This document shows positions 8,792 to 18,916 of a DNA stretch of 64,000 nt, piece by piece. The notes below the pieces were generated by a model. It worked only from the letters and a program-made list of their open reading frames with translations. It was not told the origin of the DNA and did no database searches. Made by a program: the position numbers and the translations under genes. Numbering within the stretch: position 1 is the first letter of the stretch; every line of letters starts with the position of its first letter. Origin of the DNA: an uncultured Bacteroidales bacterium (lineage in GTDB: Bacteria > Bacteroidota > Bacteroidia > Bacteroidales > Bacteroidaceae); contig CADAJS010000002.1 in the NCBI GenBank assembly GCA_902788315.1, positions 62,001 through 126,000 of the forward strand. The letters run 5' to 3'.

Positions 8792-9310
8792 TTACCAGCC
8801 AAAAGCATCTTGGTCGCTCAACCATTTACCCTGAGCCCGCATGACTTGCTCGATGACGTCACGGCCACAACCATAACCACCGCGCAAGTGGCTCACGTAA
8901 CGGCTGACCTCGCGCACTTCAGTCGCAGCATCCGCCGGACAACAAGGACATCCACAGTGCTGCATCACCTCCAGGTCCGGAATATCGTCGCCCATGTAGA
9001 GTATCTCCGTGTGATAGAGGCCATACTTGGCTCGGAATTCCTCATAGACGGGCAGCTTTCGTCCGCAACCGATGTAAATATCCCGAATGCCCAGTGCCTC
9101 ATATCGATGACGGATGGATTCCACACGAGCACCGGTCATGATTGCCAGACGCAGTCCCATCTTGACAGCCAGTTGCATAGCATAGCCATCCTTAATGTTC
9201 GCCGTGCGGACCGGGTTGCCGTCTTCGCCCATAGGGATGGTTTCGGCACTAAGCACTCCGTCCACGTCGAAGCACAGAGCCTTAATCTTCGTTAGGTCGT
9301 AGTTTATCAT
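8792..9310 (-). CDS. kdsC: 3-deoxy-D-manno-octulosonate 8-phosphate phosphatase (KdsC-type HAD)
   Basis: 172 residues. Removes phosphate from Kdo-8-phosphate in lipopolysaccharide inner-core synthesis. Seen: HAD motif [10 protein letters not shown] (Asp15, Asp17), the short cap-less C0 plan, motif II IMTGAR and motif [14 protein letters not shown]; it ends shortly after the [13 protein letters not shown] helix, as KdsC does. A GTG start at 9322 is possible, but the ATG at 9310 gives the standard N-terminus. It overlaps the end of the DUF2520 gene by 29 bp. Its partners kdsA and kdsD are at 44.9-46.7 kb. Confidence 0.9.
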   Translation of the reverse strand: MINYDLTKIKALCFDVDGVLSAETIPMGEDGNPVRTANIKDGYAMQLAVKMGLRLAIMTGARVESIRHRYEALGIRDIYIGCGRKLPVYEEFRAKYGLYHTEILYMGDDIPDLEVMQHCGCPCCPADAATEVREVSRYVSHLRGGYGCGRDVIEQVMRAQGKWLSDQDAFGW

Positions 9311-10088
9311 AGATGCTGTCACTCATTAGGGTATATATTTCCTTGACCATCGGGTCGGAGAGCATGTCCACATGTTTTCCGATAACATTCATGTCGTGCC
9401 GCACGGCTGGGCCCGTCTGCGCTTCTCGGGGCGACATTTCATGCACCTTGCGAGCCGTCTCATCGATGAGCGGGAGCAACACGCTGAAGGGAATACCGCG
9501 TTCGGCAAGCAGGCGTGCCGACAAGTCATACATGTGGTTCGTGAAGTTGCATGCGAAGACAGCAGCCAGATGCAAATAACGGCGGTTTTCCTCATCAAGC
9601 ACCCACACGCGATTGCTAATCAGTTCGGCCATCATCATCAGGCGCTCCTCGTCCGTACGGCTTTCCACAAAGATGGGAATCTCGGCGAAGTCCACTTGAC
9701 GCTTCCGGCTGAATGTCTGCATGGGATACATCACGCCACGTCGTGGTGCAGGCAGGACGTCCTGCGACATACTGCCTGCCGTATGCACAAAGAGTGCCAG
9801 CCTTCCCGTCTCTCCGTCCCCGCCTTCGGTTCCGAGTGCTTCGAGTACAGAATATACCTGATGTGCCAGTGACTCCAGCACGGCGTCACCTACACAAAAG
9901 AGATACATCTCACCTTCTGGTGTCAGCTGTTCGATGTCCGTCGTCCAAGGACAGCCCAGGCGGTCGGCCAGTGTCTCGGCCGACGTGCGAGTACGGCTCC
10001 AGACCTGCAATATCTCGTTGCCGGCCTTCTGCAGCGCCTCGCCCAAATGGGTGGCCACGTTCCCTGCTCCTATCAGTACGGTTTTCAC
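9282..10088 (-). CDS. Rossmann-fold DUF2520 oxidoreductase-like protein
   Basis: 268 residues. N-terminal NAD(P)-binding signature [16 protein letters not shown], with SR(T) after the second strand (VWSRTRTS). The C-terminal all-helical DUF2520 domain ([42 protein letters not shown]) resembles the 6-phosphogluconate dehydrogenase/ketopantoate reductase type. The substrate is unknown. It is found beside kdsC and maf in many Bacteroidales and is translationally coupled to kdsC here. Confidence 0.85.
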   Translation of the reverse strand: MKTVLIGAGNVATHLGEALQKAGNEILQVWSRTRTSAETLADRLGCPWTTDIEQLTPEGEMYLFCVGDAVLESLAHQVYSVLEALGTEGGDGETGRLALFVHTAGSMSQDVLPAPRRGVMYPMQTFSRKRQVDFAEIPIFVESRTDEERLMMMAELISNRVWVLDEENRRYLHLAAVFACNFTNHMYDLSARLLAERGIPFSVLLPLIDETARKVHEMSPREAQTGPAVRHDMNVIGKHVDMLSDPMVKEIYTLMSDSIYDKLRPNED

Positions 10089-10108
10089 GCCTACGACTGG
10101 TTAAACGA

Positions 10109-10651
10109 TTAGAAACACGGCAGCATGGGACTATATACGTGCACCTTCTCCCATAAAAGGCGGTCCTCATTGAATGGCTTGCGCTCCATGCCCTTATGGC
10201 CGAAAGCCACGATGGCCAGCACACGCAGGTGCTCGGGTACCCCCAACTGGCGGCGCACGTTCTCCTCGGCACTTCCGCCCTCGGCATCGTGTCGGTCGCG
10301 TATCTGAATCCAGCATGCGCCCAAGCCCAGATCTTCGGCTTGCAGCAGCATCTGCGTTGCAGCCACGGACGCATCTTCAATCCATACGTCGCTCACCTGC
10401 GGGTCGCCCAATACCACGACAGCCATCGGTGCGCCAGACAGGAAGTCGGCTCCCTGTGCCTTACATTGGCTCAGAGCCTCCAGTGCAGGCTTGTCCTCCA
10501 CCACCACGAACTCCCAGCTGTGGAGCCCCTTGCTTGACGGCGACATCAGCGCCGCACGCAGCAGAAGCTTTGCCTCGTCGGCCGTAAGCAGTTCGTCAGT
10601 AAACTTGCGCATAGAGCGCCGCATTTGTATCAATTCGCTGAAACTATTCAT
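10109..10651 (-). CDS. Nitroreductase family FMN enzyme
   Basis: 180 residues. NAD(P)H-dependent flavin reductase of the nitroreductase fold, substrate unknown. Motifs: RRSMRKFTDELL near the N-terminus (phosphate-binding Arg-Ser), AALMSPSSKGLHSWEFVVV, the ASVAATQMLLQAEDLGLGACW helix, and the C-terminal IVAFGHKG. This is the standard short form. It heads the operon running to the lipoprotein at 7674, with its own -7 box at 10709-10716 and a leader of about 50 nt. Confidence 0.87.
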   Translation of the reverse strand: MNSFSELIQMRRSMRKFTDELLTADEAKLLLRAALMSPSSKGLHSWEFVVVEDKPALEALSQCKAQGADFLSGAPMAVVVLGDPQVSDVWIEDASVAATQMLLQAEDLGLGACWIQIRDRHDAEGGSAEENVRRQLGVPEHLRVLAIVAFGHKGMERKPFNEDRLLWEKVHVYSPMLPCF

Positions 10652-10708
10652 ATCACTTCATCGTATTTTATTCTTCGCAGTTTGCCACATTATGTGACTT
10701 AGCGATTG

Positions 10709-10716
10709 CAAAGTTA
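10709..10716 (-). promoter_or_regulatory. -7 box TAACTTTG for the nitroreductase operon
   Basis: Perfect TAnnTTTG match on the minus strand in the divergent intergenic region. Confidence 0.65.
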
Positions 10717-10790
10717 GCACAAAATAGTCAAAAGCGAAAGAGGAAAGGGGAAAAGTTGTCCCGAAATTTGGAGGACAGAGTACAAATCAC

Positions 10791-10798
10791 TAATTTTG
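10791..10798 (+). promoter_or_regulatory. -7 box TAATTTTG for the beta-helix gene
   Basis: Fits TAnnTTTG. A transcript from here would have a leader of roughly 50 nt before the ATG pair at 10858/10861. Confidence 0.6.
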
Positions 10799-10857
10799 TA
10801 CGAGGCAAAGGGCTATAGTGTCCACCGCTCTCTGCGACATGACAAACATAGACGAAC

Positions 10858-12426
10858 ATGATGAAGATTATGAGTTACAGGCTGTCCATCACCTTGCTGT
10901 GCTTCACGGCAACCATTTCGCTGCTCAACGCGGCTACCGGCAAGTATATCACCTACGAGCAGTTCGGTGCCGTGGGCGACGGTATCCACGATGACCAAGC
11001 GGCCATCATTGCGGCCCACCAGGCGGCCAACGAGCAAGGCCTTCCCGTACGCGCCGCTGACGGCAAGACATACTACATCGGCCGCGGAGACAAGGTGGCA
11101 GTCATAAAGACAGATGTGGATTTCGGCGAGGCACGTTTCATCATCGACGACATAGAAACGGACAATTACAAGGCTCCCATCTTCCGGGTAGAGTCGATGC
11201 AACGACCGATTGACATCACCGGCGTCAGTCGTCTGAGCAAAGGGCAAAGGCAACTGGGCGTAAGGCTGCCGGCACGCAGCCTCGTTTTCGTGGAGAACAA
11301 CAAGAAGAAAGTGTACATCCGCTACGGGCTCAACCAGAACAACGGCACGCCGCAGAAGGAGGTATTCATCGCCAACAGAAACGGACGTGTGGAGAAGGAC
11401 TCCCCCATCACGTGGGATTACGATGAAGTGACCCTCATGCGGGCGTATCCCATTGACCGGAAGACACTAACCATCCGTGGCGGTCACTTTACCACGGTGG
11501 CCAACCAGGCGGAATCACGTTACGACTATCGAGGCCGCGGCTTCGTCGTCAACCGCTCCAACGTGCGTATCGAAAACCTGACGCACCATGTGGAGGGCGA
11601 GATGGACCATGGCGCTCCGTATAGCGGTTTCATTAGCCTGGATTTCTGTGCCGACGTGGTGGTAACCGGTTGCCTGCTTACGCCGCATAAGACCTACTCG
11701 ACCATCGGCAGCGCAGGGAAACCCGTCTCAATGGGGTCCTATGACATGAATGCCGCCTACTGTGTGAACGTCCTGATCGAACACGGCCGGCAGACCATCG
11801 ACATCGACGACCACGCCTACTGGGGACTCTTTGCCTCGAACTTCTGCAAAAATCTGCACATGGACGACATGGTAATCTCGCGCTTCGACGCTCACATGGG
11901 CGTAGCCAACGTAACACTCACCCGCTGTACCTTCGGCTACATGGGCGTACAGGCTGTGGGCTTCGGCACGATGCTCATCAAGAACTGCGAGGTACACCGC
12001 AACACTTTCGTATGGCTCCGCGACGACTATGGCAGCACCTGGGAGGGCGACATCGTCATCCGCGACTGTACCTTGCGCCCCATCAGAGACGAGAAGAATC
12101 TGACACTCATCTCGGGCATTAACACCGGAACCCACGACTTCGGCTACCCCTGCCATCTGCCACGCCACGTACTGGTGGAGAATCTCACCGTGGATGATTC
12201 GGCCGTCAGGAACGGCAGCTACTCAGGGCCTACGGTCTTTGGCCACTTCAAGCGCGAGGCATCCGCCTCCACGCTCCTGCCATACACCCCGCCCGAAACA
12301 GTGACGCTCAAGAACGTGAAAACCGTCAGCGGCAAGCCCTTCATGCTTTCCTCTAACACCATGCTATTCAAGGACACACAGATGAAGACAAAGGGGAAAG
12401 GCGCAGGCAGGACATCGGCCCGGTGA
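10858..12426 (+). CDS. Secreted right-handed beta-helix protein (pectate-lyase-like fold)
   Basis: 522 residues with a signal peptide ending near LLNAATG. The first domain has the pectate-lyase superfamily N-terminal motif YEQFGAVGDGIHDDQAAIIAAHQAAN. After it come parallel beta-helix rungs (VVTGCLLTPH, NLHMDDMVISRF, VTLTRCTFGYMG, MLIKNCEVHRN, IVIRDCTLRP, VLVENLTVDDS). Such folds occur in polysaccharide lyases and GH28/GH55-type enzymes; no catalytic set is recognised, so the substrate is open. No lipobox is seen. A GH51 enzyme lies further down the same strand. Confidence 0.8.
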   Translation: MMKIMSYRLSITLLCFTATISLLNAATGKYITYEQFGAVGDGIHDDQAAIIAAHQAANEQGLPVRAADGKTYYIGRGDKVAVIKTDVDFGEARFIIDDIETDNYKAPIFRVESMQRPIDITGVSRLSKGQRQLGVRLPARSLVFVENNKKKVYIRYGLNQNNGTPQKEVFIANRNGRVEKDSPITWDYDEVTLMRAYPIDRKTLTIRGGHFTTVANQAESRYDYRGRGFVVNRSNVRIENLTHHVEGEMDHGAPYSGFISLDFCADVVVTGCLLTPHKTYSTIGSAGKPVSMGSYDMNAAYCVNVLIEHGRQTIDIDDHAYWGLFASNFCKNLHMDDMVISRFDAHMGVANVTLTRCTFGYMGVQAVGFGTMLIKNCEVHRNTFVWLRDDYGSTWEGDIVIRDCTLRPIRDEKNLTLISGINTGTHDFGYPCHLPRHVLVENLTVDDSAVRNGSYSGPTVFGHFKREASASTLLPYTPPETVTLKNVKTVSGKPFMLSSNTMLFKDTQMKTKGKGAGRTSAR

Positions 12427-12494
12427 CAGGCTGAAGCAGAAAAAAAAGTCCTTCAGCATACCAAAAAAGGCCTCCGCTCCGTTATTCTATATAT

Positions 12495-14873
12495 ATGAAA
12501 CGTTTGTGCGCGATACTGATGATGACGTTCTGCAGCCTGTGCCTCATGGCGCAGGAGGCCGGGAAAGTACACTTAAAAGGCCGCATTGTGGACGAAAACG
12601 AGGAACCTGTGAGCCTATGCATGGTGCGTGTGGAGGGCACGGCCATCGCCACCGCTGCCAATCTCGAAGGCAACTATCAGCTGGATTTCCCTACGGCCGA
12701 CAGCGTGGTCATCCTATACTCGATGATTGGATACGATCAGCGCCGCCGCGTGCTGAAACGTCCCAAGGGCAACCTGACGCTGCATATCGTGATGCACACG
12801 AGCAGCAAGGAGATGGAGGAACTGACGGTATCCGACACCCGGCGCCAGATGGGCAGCACACAGGAACTGAACACCAAGGACATGAAGCGACTGCCCTCCA
12901 CATCGGGCAACGCAGTGGAGGAGCTGGTGGCCACACAGGCCGGCGTGAGCAGCCATAACGAGCTGAGCAGCCAGTACAACGTGAGAGGCGGTTCGTTCGA
13001 CGAGAACTGTGTCTATATCAACGGCGTCGAGGTGTACCGCCCCCTGCTTATCAGCAGCGGGCAGCAGGAGGGACTCTCCGTCATCAACAGCGACATGGTC
13101 GAGCGTGTGGACTTCAGTGCCGGCGGTTTTGAGGCAAAGTACGGGGACAAGATGAGCAGCGTGCTGGACATCACCTATGCCCGTCCCAAGAAAGCCGAAG
13201 GCAGCGTGCAGGCAAGCCTCCTGGGCACAAACGTCTATGCAGGATACGGCAACCGCAAGTTCTCCTTCAGCAACGGACTTCGGTATAAGACAAACCAGTA
13301 CATGCTGGGCTCCCTGCAGACAAAGGGCGAATATCGCCCTCGCTTTCTGGACTATCAGGCCTACCTGAGCTGGACACCGTCGCGGGCATGGACCATCGAC
13401 ATGATCGGCTACGTGAGTCGCAACATCTACAACTTCCGTCCCAAGGATCGCGAGACACGCTTCGGCACGCTGGAGGACGTAAAGAGTTTCCGAGTCTATT
13501 TCGACGGACAGGAGAAGGACCGCTTCCAGACGCTCTTCGGCACACTGAAGATCGGACGCCGGATGGGCGAACACGGCATGCTGAGCCTCTCGGCGTCGGC
13601 CTTCTCGACCCACGAGCGGGAGACCTACGACATACAGGGGCAGTACTGGCTCGACGAGACACACAGCATCGAGCAACTGGGCGTGGGAACCTACATGGAA
13701 CATGCGCGCAACCGGCTGAACAGCACCTCGAACACTCTGAAGCTGGCCTACGAGCACCGCACCGCCACCCACCATCTGCAGACGGGACTCAGCTGGCGCC
13801 ACGAACACATCGACGAGAACGCACGCGAATGGGAATACCGCGACAGTTCGGGCTACAGCGTCCCGCACACCGGCAACGACCTGCAGTTCATCTATCACAT
13901 GAAGAGCCGCAACGAGATATCGTCCGACCACATGGAGCTCTATGCCCAGGACACATGGCGCCGCGACAGCCGTGTGGGCATCCTGAGCGTGAACTACGGC
14001 GCTCGCCTCTCCTATTGGGACTGGAATGGCGAATGGCTCTTCTCGCCTCGCATGAGCGTCGGCTTCGTGCCCCACGACAATGAGAACTTCACCTTCCGCC
14101 TGGCCACGGGCCTCTACTATCAGCGCCCCTTCTACAAGGAACTGCGCGACACCACGGCCACCCACGGCACCACCGTCGTCCAGCTGAATGAGCACATCAA
14201 GTCACAGCGCTCCTTCCAACTCGTAGCCGGCATGGAATACAAGTTCCGCATCGCCCAACGTCCCTTCAAGTTCACCACCGAACTATATTATAAAGGACAG
14301 AGCAACCTGAACCCCTACAATGTGGACAATGTGAAGATTGTCTATTACGGTAACAACTGCGCCTCGGGCTACGTCGTGGGCGGCGACGTGAAGCTCTACG
14401 GCGAATTTGTCCCCGGCACCGACTCGTGGATCAGCCTAGGACTGATGAAGGCACAGATGACGCTGAACGGCCGTCACATCCCGCAGCCCACCGACCAGCG
14501 ATACAATGTGAACCTCTTCTTCAGCGACTTCTTCCCCGGCACCACCCGATGGAAGATGACCATGAAGGCGTCGTTTGCCGACGGACTGCCCTTCGGACCT
14601 CCTCACACGGGACTGGAGCGCAACGTCTTCCGTGCACCTGCCTACCGACGCTTCGACCTGGGCATGAACTATCGCCTGCTGGACAACGAGGAACGCCGAC
14701 TGCGCCCCCGCGCCATCCGCAACATCTGGCTGGGCCTCGACTGCTTCAACATCTTCGGCCTCAGCAACGTGAGCAGCTACTATTGGGTGACGGACGTGGC
14801 CAACCATCAATATGCCGTGCCGAATTACCTCACCGGCCGCATGCTCAACGCCCGGCTGCTCATCGAGTTCTAA
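12495..14873 (+). CDS. TonB-dependent receptor with carboxypeptidase-like N-terminal domain
   Basis: 792 residues. Signal peptide to about residue 19, then a CarboxypepD_reg-like domain (VHLKGRIVDENEEPVSLCMVRVEGT...NLEGNYQL). The plug domain follows (LPSTSGNAVEELVATQAGVS, YNVRGGSFDENCVYINGVEVY, VERVDFSAGGFEAKYGDKMSSVLDI), then a 22-strand-type barrel. The final phenylalanine (LIEF) is the usual BAM recognition end. There is no SusD partner, so it is not a classic Sus pair. The ligand is unknown. The patatin gene starts 55 nt downstream. Confidence 0.9.
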   Translation: MKRLCAILMMTFCSLCLMAQEAGKVHLKGRIVDENEEPVSLCMVRVEGTAIATAANLEGNYQLDFPTADSVVILYSMIGYDQRRRVLKRPKGNLTLHIVMHTSSKEMEELTVSDTRRQMGSTQELNTKDMKRLPSTSGNAVEELVATQAGVSSHNELSSQYNVRGGSFDENCVYINGVEVYRPLLISSGQQEGLSVINSDMVERVDFSAGGFEAKYGDKMSSVLDITYARPKKAEGSVQASLLGTNVYAGYGNRKFSFSNGLRYKTNQYMLGSLQTKGEYRPRFLDYQAYLSWTPSRAWTIDMIGYVSRNIYNFRPKDRETRFGTLEDVKSFRVYFDGQEKDRFQTLFGTLKIGRRMGEHGMLSLSASAFSTHERETYDIQGQYWLDETHSIEQLGVGTYMEHARNRLNSTSNTLKLAYEHRTATHHLQTGLSWRHEHIDENAREWEYRDSSGYSVPHTGNDLQFIYHMKSRNEISSDHMELYAQDTWRRDSRVGILSVNYGARLSYWDWNGEWLFSPRMSVGFVPHDNENFTFRLATGLYYQRPFYKELRDTTATHGTTVVQLNEHIKSQRSFQLVAGMEYKFRIAQRPFKFTTELYYKGQSNLNPYNVDNVKIVYYGNNCASGYVVGGDVKLYGEFVPGTDSWISLGLMKAQMTLNGRHIPQPTDQRYNVNLFFSDFFPGTTRWKMTMKASFADGLPFGPPHTGLERNVFRAPAYRRFDLGMNYRLLDNEERRLRPRAIRNIWLGLDCFNIFGLSNVSSYYWVTDVANHQYAVPNYLTGRMLNARLLIEF

Positions 14874-14928
14874 ACCGAGACTAGGCCGCAGACACGATAT
14901 AACACACCACGACACAACGCATCAGATT

Positions 14929-16992
14929 ATGACAATAAGGACACTATTCGTCATTACATTGTGGCTCACAACGCCCTACATCGCATCGGCACAATCGACG
15001 CCAGACAGCACGTCTGCCCAAGCGCCCCTCGGGAAGGCCGGCAGGCCGCGGGTGGGCCTCGTGCTCAGCGGCGGAGGAGCCAAGGGCACGGCTCACGTCG
15101 GAGTGCTGAAGGTGCTGGAAAAGGCCGGCATCCCCGTGGACTTCATCGCCGGCACGTCGATGGGCAGCATCGTGGGCGGCCTGTATGCTTCGGGCTACTC
15201 TGCATCACAATTGGACTCCATCGTCAAGACGCAGGACTGGAAGCTGCTGCTGAGCGACAAGACCGAACTGTCCAGCCAAAGCCTGGCCGAACGCGAGAGG
15301 GAATATACCTACCTCTTCATCAAGCCGTTTCATTTAGGAAAAAAGGAGATGGGCGACATGGGATTCATCCGCGGACGCAACATCACCCGCCTCTTCGAGC
15401 AGCTGGTGGGCACGGACTCCATCAGCTTCCGCTCGCTGGCGATACCCTTTGCCTGCGCATCCACCGACATCGTGGACAATACGGAGTACGACTTCTTCAG
15501 CGGCCGGCTGGCCCAAGCCATGCGTGCCTCGATGGCCATCCCCGGCGTATTCTCGCCCGTGAGAATAGGCAACCACGTGCTGGTGGACGGCGGGCTGCGC
15601 AACAACTATCCGGCCGACCTGGCACGCCAGATGGGTGCCGACATCATCATCGGCGTTAGCGTACAGAGCGAGGAGCGAACGGCCGATGACCTGAAGTCCA
15701 CTACCGACGTCCTGCGACAGATAGTGGACGTGAACTGCAAGAACAAGTATGAGGAGAACTGGGAGATGTCCGACGTGAAGATACGTGTGAATACAAAAGG
15801 CTACAACACAGCCAGCTTCACCTCCGCAGCCATCGACACCCTGGTTCGTCGTGGCGAGGAGGAAGCCATGCGCCACTGGGAAGAACTGATGGATATAAGA
15901 CGGCAGACAGGCCTCAGCGAGCGCCGCATGACAGGACGCGACGTGCCCGCCCCACGCCCCGCCACGGCGGAAGAAGACGCCCGACGCGAAGCCTCAGTAG
16001 CGGCCGGAGTACGCTTCGACAACGAGGAACGCGTGGCGCTGCAGGCCAATCTCAACGTACCCTTCCGCACCAAGAAACCCACGAACATCGACCTCACCCT
16101 GCGTTTTGGGAAACGCATCATGGCACGCGCCGAACTGATTGCCCACAGGCCCGCAGGCAGAGAACGGGGGAAACCAAAGGTCATGAGCCATCTGGCCTAC
16201 ACCTTCCGACACGACGAGATAAACATATACGACGAGGGCGACAAGGCATTCAACTTCACATATAACCGCCATCAGGCCGAACTCTCCCTGGTGAACTTCT
16301 ACATACGCAACTTCAATTTCGACCTGGGCACCCAGTTCGACTTCTACGACTTCCACAACCTGCTCATTGACCAGCAGACCTCCTATGCCGGGCTTACGCT
16401 GGACGACGAGCACTTCATCAACTACCATGCACGGCTCTCCTACAGTTCCGAGAACGACTGGTACTTCCCCACCCGCGGCTCGCGTCTGCAGGCCCAGTAT
16501 GTCTATCATACGGACAACTTCACCCGTCTGGACCATCGGCGCGGACTGAGCGACGCGAGTGCCTCGTGGCGCACATCGATCGGCCTGAGCCGCCGCTGCA
16601 CGCTCCAGCCCATGGTGTACGGACGCCTGCTCTTCGGACCCGTGCGTCCCGTCTATCTGCGCAATATGATAGGAGGCGAATGGTTCGGACACTATGCCGA
16701 CCAGCAGATGCCATTCGCCGGTATCGGACACATGGAACTGACCGACCCTCACTTCCTCGCCCTGCAAATGCAGGGACAGGAGCGCATCGGCACATCAGGC
16801 TACGCCCTGGTACGCCTCGCTGCAGCCCAGCACGGCGAGCGCCTCAACAAGATATTCAGCCACCGAACCATGTGGGGCATACAGGCAGGATATTACCATC
16901 AAACGCTGCTGGGACCCGTGGGAGCCACATTGGGCTACAGCAACCGGACACAGGAGATGAGCTTCTACCTCAACCTGGGCTACGTCTTCTGA
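14929..16992 (+). CDS. Patatin-like phospholipase fused to an outer-membrane barrel (PlpD-like)
   Basis: 687 residues. Signal peptide to about residue 21, then a patatin domain with GGGAKG (48-53) for the oxyanion hole, nucleophile Ser77 in GTSMG and catalytic Asp220 in VDGG. The rest (from about residue 380) has strand-rich sequence such as [20 protein letters not shown] turns, [20 protein letters not shown] and a C-terminal [11 protein letters not shown]. This is the Omp85-like barrel layout of type Vd autotransporter phospholipases. The open frame begins inside the TonB gene; the ATG at 14929 gives the signal peptide. A lipid-cleaving role is inferred from the intact Ser-Asp dyad. Confidence 0.87.
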   Translation: MTIRTLFVITLWLTTPYIASAQSTPDSTSAQAPLGKAGRPRVGLVLSGGGAKGTAHVGVLKVLEKAGIPVDFIAGTSMGSIVGGLYASGYSASQLDSIVKTQDWKLLLSDKTELSSQSLAEREREYTYLFIKPFHLGKKEMGDMGFIRGRNITRLFEQLVGTDSISFRSLAIPFACASTDIVDNTEYDFFSGRLAQAMRASMAIPGVFSPVRIGNHVLVDGGLRNNYPADLARQMGADIIIGVSVQSEERTADDLKSTTDVLRQIVDVNCKNKYEENWEMSDVKIRVNTKGYNTASFTSAAIDTLVRRGEEEAMRHWEELMDIRRQTGLSERRMTGRDVPAPRPATAEEDARREASVAAGVRFDNEERVALQANLNVPFRTKKPTNIDLTLRFGKRIMARAELIAHRPAGRERGKPKVMSHLAYTFRHDEINIYDEGDKAFNFTYNRHQAELSLVNFYIRNFNFDLGTQFDFYDFHNLLIDQQTSYAGLTLDDEHFINYHARLSYSSENDWYFPTRGSRLQAQYVYHTDNFTRLDHRRGLSDASASWRTSIGLSRRCTLQPMVYGRLLFGPVRPVYLRNMIGGEWFGHYADQQMPFAGIGHMELTDPHFLALQMQGQERIGTSGYALVRLAAAQHGERLNKIFSHRTMWGIQAGYYHQTLLGPVGATLGYSNRTQEMSFYLNLGYVF

Positions 16993-17096
16993 CACAGCAC
17001 GCAACCGACACAAACAATCCCCACAGAAATAGCAAGAAGATTACAGCACATACCAAACATCAACAGCGAGACATCGCAAGAAAAGAACCAGAAAGC

Positions 17097-18644
17097 ATGA
17101 GACGAATCACCCTGACAACCCTCGCCGCCGCACTGCTCTTTGCGGCACCCACGACGGCCTCCGAGGCCACAGTGACCATCCACGCCGACCAGGGCAAGTA
17201 CAAGATCAACAAGGAAATCTACGGCCAATTTGCCGAGCACCTGGGCTCCTGCATCTACGGCGGACTGTGGGTGGGGCCGGACTCGCCCATACCGAACACC
17301 GACGGCTACCGAAGCGACGTCGTGGAGGCGCTGCGCCGACTGCAAGTGCCCGTACTGCGATGGCCCGGCGGATGCTTTGCCGACGACTATCACTGGATGG
17401 ACGGCATCGGACCGCGCAGCCAGCGACCCACCCTCAGGAACAACAACTGGGGCGGAACCATCGAAGACAACTCCTTCGGCACCCACGAGTTTCTGAATCT
17501 CTGCGAACTGCTGGGCTGCGAACCTTACGTGAGCGGAAATGTGGGCAGCGGCACGGTAAAGGAAATGGCACAGTGGGTAGAATACATGACCAGCGACGGC
17601 GACACGCCGATGGCACGCCTGCGACGCCAGAACGGGCGCGAGAAACCCTGGCACGTGAAGTATTTCGGCATCGGAAACGAGGCATGGGGATGCGGTGGCA
17701 ACATGACACCCGAGTATTACTCCAACGAGTTCCGGCGCTACAACACCTACCTGCGCGACCAGCCCGGCAACCGCCTCTACCGCATCGCCTCGGGAGCCTC
17801 CGACTACGACTATAACTGGACGCGCGTGCTCATGCGCAATATTGGCCGACGCATGAACGCCCTCTCGGTTCACTACTACACCGTGCGCAACTGGGGCAAC
17901 AAGGGGAAGGCCACCGCCTTCAGTCCCGAAGAATACCTGCTCACCGTGGAGAAATGCCTGGACGTGGAAAACGTCGTACGCCGCCACTGCCAGATAATGG
18001 ACGAGACCGATCCCGAGAAACACATTGCACTCATGGTGGACGAATGGGGCACGTGGTGGGACGAGGAACCGGGCACCATCCCCGGCCACCTGTACCAGCA
18101 GAACAGCATGCGCGACGCCATCGTGGCCGCACTGATGCTCAACGTCTATCACAAATATGTGGATCGCGTGCGCATGGCCAACATCGCCCAGATGGTGAAC
18201 GTCCTGCAGGCCATGATACTGACCGACCAGGAGGGCACGGGACACATGGTGCTCACGCCCACCTACCACGTCTTCGAGATGTACAAAGGCTTCCAGGAAG
18301 CCACCCATCTGCCACTTGACATCGCGTGCGACTCGCTCTCGACGGTAGAGGGAAAGCGTGTGCCATCAGTCTCCGCCTCCGCCGCCCGCCAAGCCGATGG
18401 CAGCATGACCGTCTCACTTGTGAACGTCAGCCTCGAGGAGAGCAGTGAACTCACCGTCCAGCTGGGTGCCGAGGCACGCGAGGTAGAGGGCCGCATCCTG
18501 ACAAGCAAGCAGATTGCCGACTTCAACGACTTCTCCCACCCCGACGTGGTGACACCGGCGCCCTTCAACAAGACGCGGCTAAAGAAGGACCGCCTCACAC
18601 TGAAGATGCCGCCGCGCAGCATCGTGGTGCTTCAAGTGAAATAA
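17097..18644 (+). CDS. Alpha-L-arabinofuranosidase, GH51
   Basis: 515 residues. Removes terminal arabinofuranose from arabinan or arabinoxylan. Signal peptide to about residue 22. The GH51 TIM barrel shows [35 protein letters not shown], acid/base Glu195 in [11 protein letters not shown] and nucleophile Glu316 in [12 protein letters not shown]-terminal beta-sandwich ends in the usual PPRSIVVLQ. The first ATG giving a signal peptide is at 17097; an open frame reaching back to 16566 runs across the patatin gene and is not real. The enzyme is predicted periplasmic. Confidence 0.94.
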   Translation: MRRITLTTLAAALLFAAPTTASEATVTIHADQGKYKINKEIYGQFAEHLGSCIYGGLWVGPDSPIPNTDGYRSDVVEALRRLQVPVLRWPGGCFADDYHWMDGIGPRSQRPTLRNNNWGGTIEDNSFGTHEFLNLCELLGCEPYVSGNVGSGTVKEMAQWVEYMTSDGDTPMARLRRQNGREKPWHVKYFGIGNEAWGCGGNMTPEYYSNEFRRYNTYLRDQPGNRLYRIASGASDYDYNWTRVLMRNIGRRMNALSVHYYTVRNWGNKGKATAFSPEEYLLTVEKCLDVENVVRRHCQIMDETDPEKHIALMVDEWGTWWDEEPGTIPGHLYQQNSMRDAIVAALMLNVYHKYVDRVRMANIAQMVNVLQAMILTDQEGTGHMVLTPTYHVFEMYKGFQEATHLPLDIACDSLSTVEGKRVPSVSASAARQADGSMTVSLVNVSLEESSELTVQLGAEAREVEGRILTSKQIADFNDFSHPDVVTPAPFNKTRLKKDRLTLKMPPRSIVVLQVK

Positions 18645-18699
18645 CGCCCGAGATGTAAGTATTTCGTACCAAACTCCATCGAAATCCATCATACCCACC

Positions 18700-18740
18700 C
18701 GCCCGGAAGGGGGCAAAGTGTCCCTTTTCGGGCGTATTTT
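18700..18740 (+). terminator. Terminator after the GH51 gene
   Basis: A 13-bp stem with two G-U pairs, CGCCCGGAAGGG (from 18700) pairing with CCCTTTTCGGGCG (18722-18734), is followed by TATTTT. It separates the GC-rich upstream genes from the AT-rich island. Confidence 0.75.
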
Positions 18741-18845
18741 ACCGCATGAACAGAGACTTTACCTCCACAAGATACAAAAACGTTCAATTTCAGGTTTTAC
18801 TCAAAAGATTCCGAAATAATGAGTGGTGATTTCACATTTTATGCT

Positions 18846-18853
18846 TACCTTTG
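18846..18853 (+). promoter_or_regulatory. -7 box TACCTTTG for the AT-rich island
   Basis: TAnnTTTG match about 63 nt before the ATG at 18917. No other such box is seen between the three island genes, so one transcript is likely. Confidence 0.6.
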
Positions 18854-18916
18854 TACTGTCTTAAACAACTAATAGCACAAAAACGAAGTACAACATTTTA
18901 AAAACTCTGCAAGGAT

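Noticed and set aside
16566..17096. An extension of the GH51 gene into the patatin gene
   Set aside because: The extension is out of phase with the real patatin product and lacks any signal peptide; the ATG at 17097 gives one.
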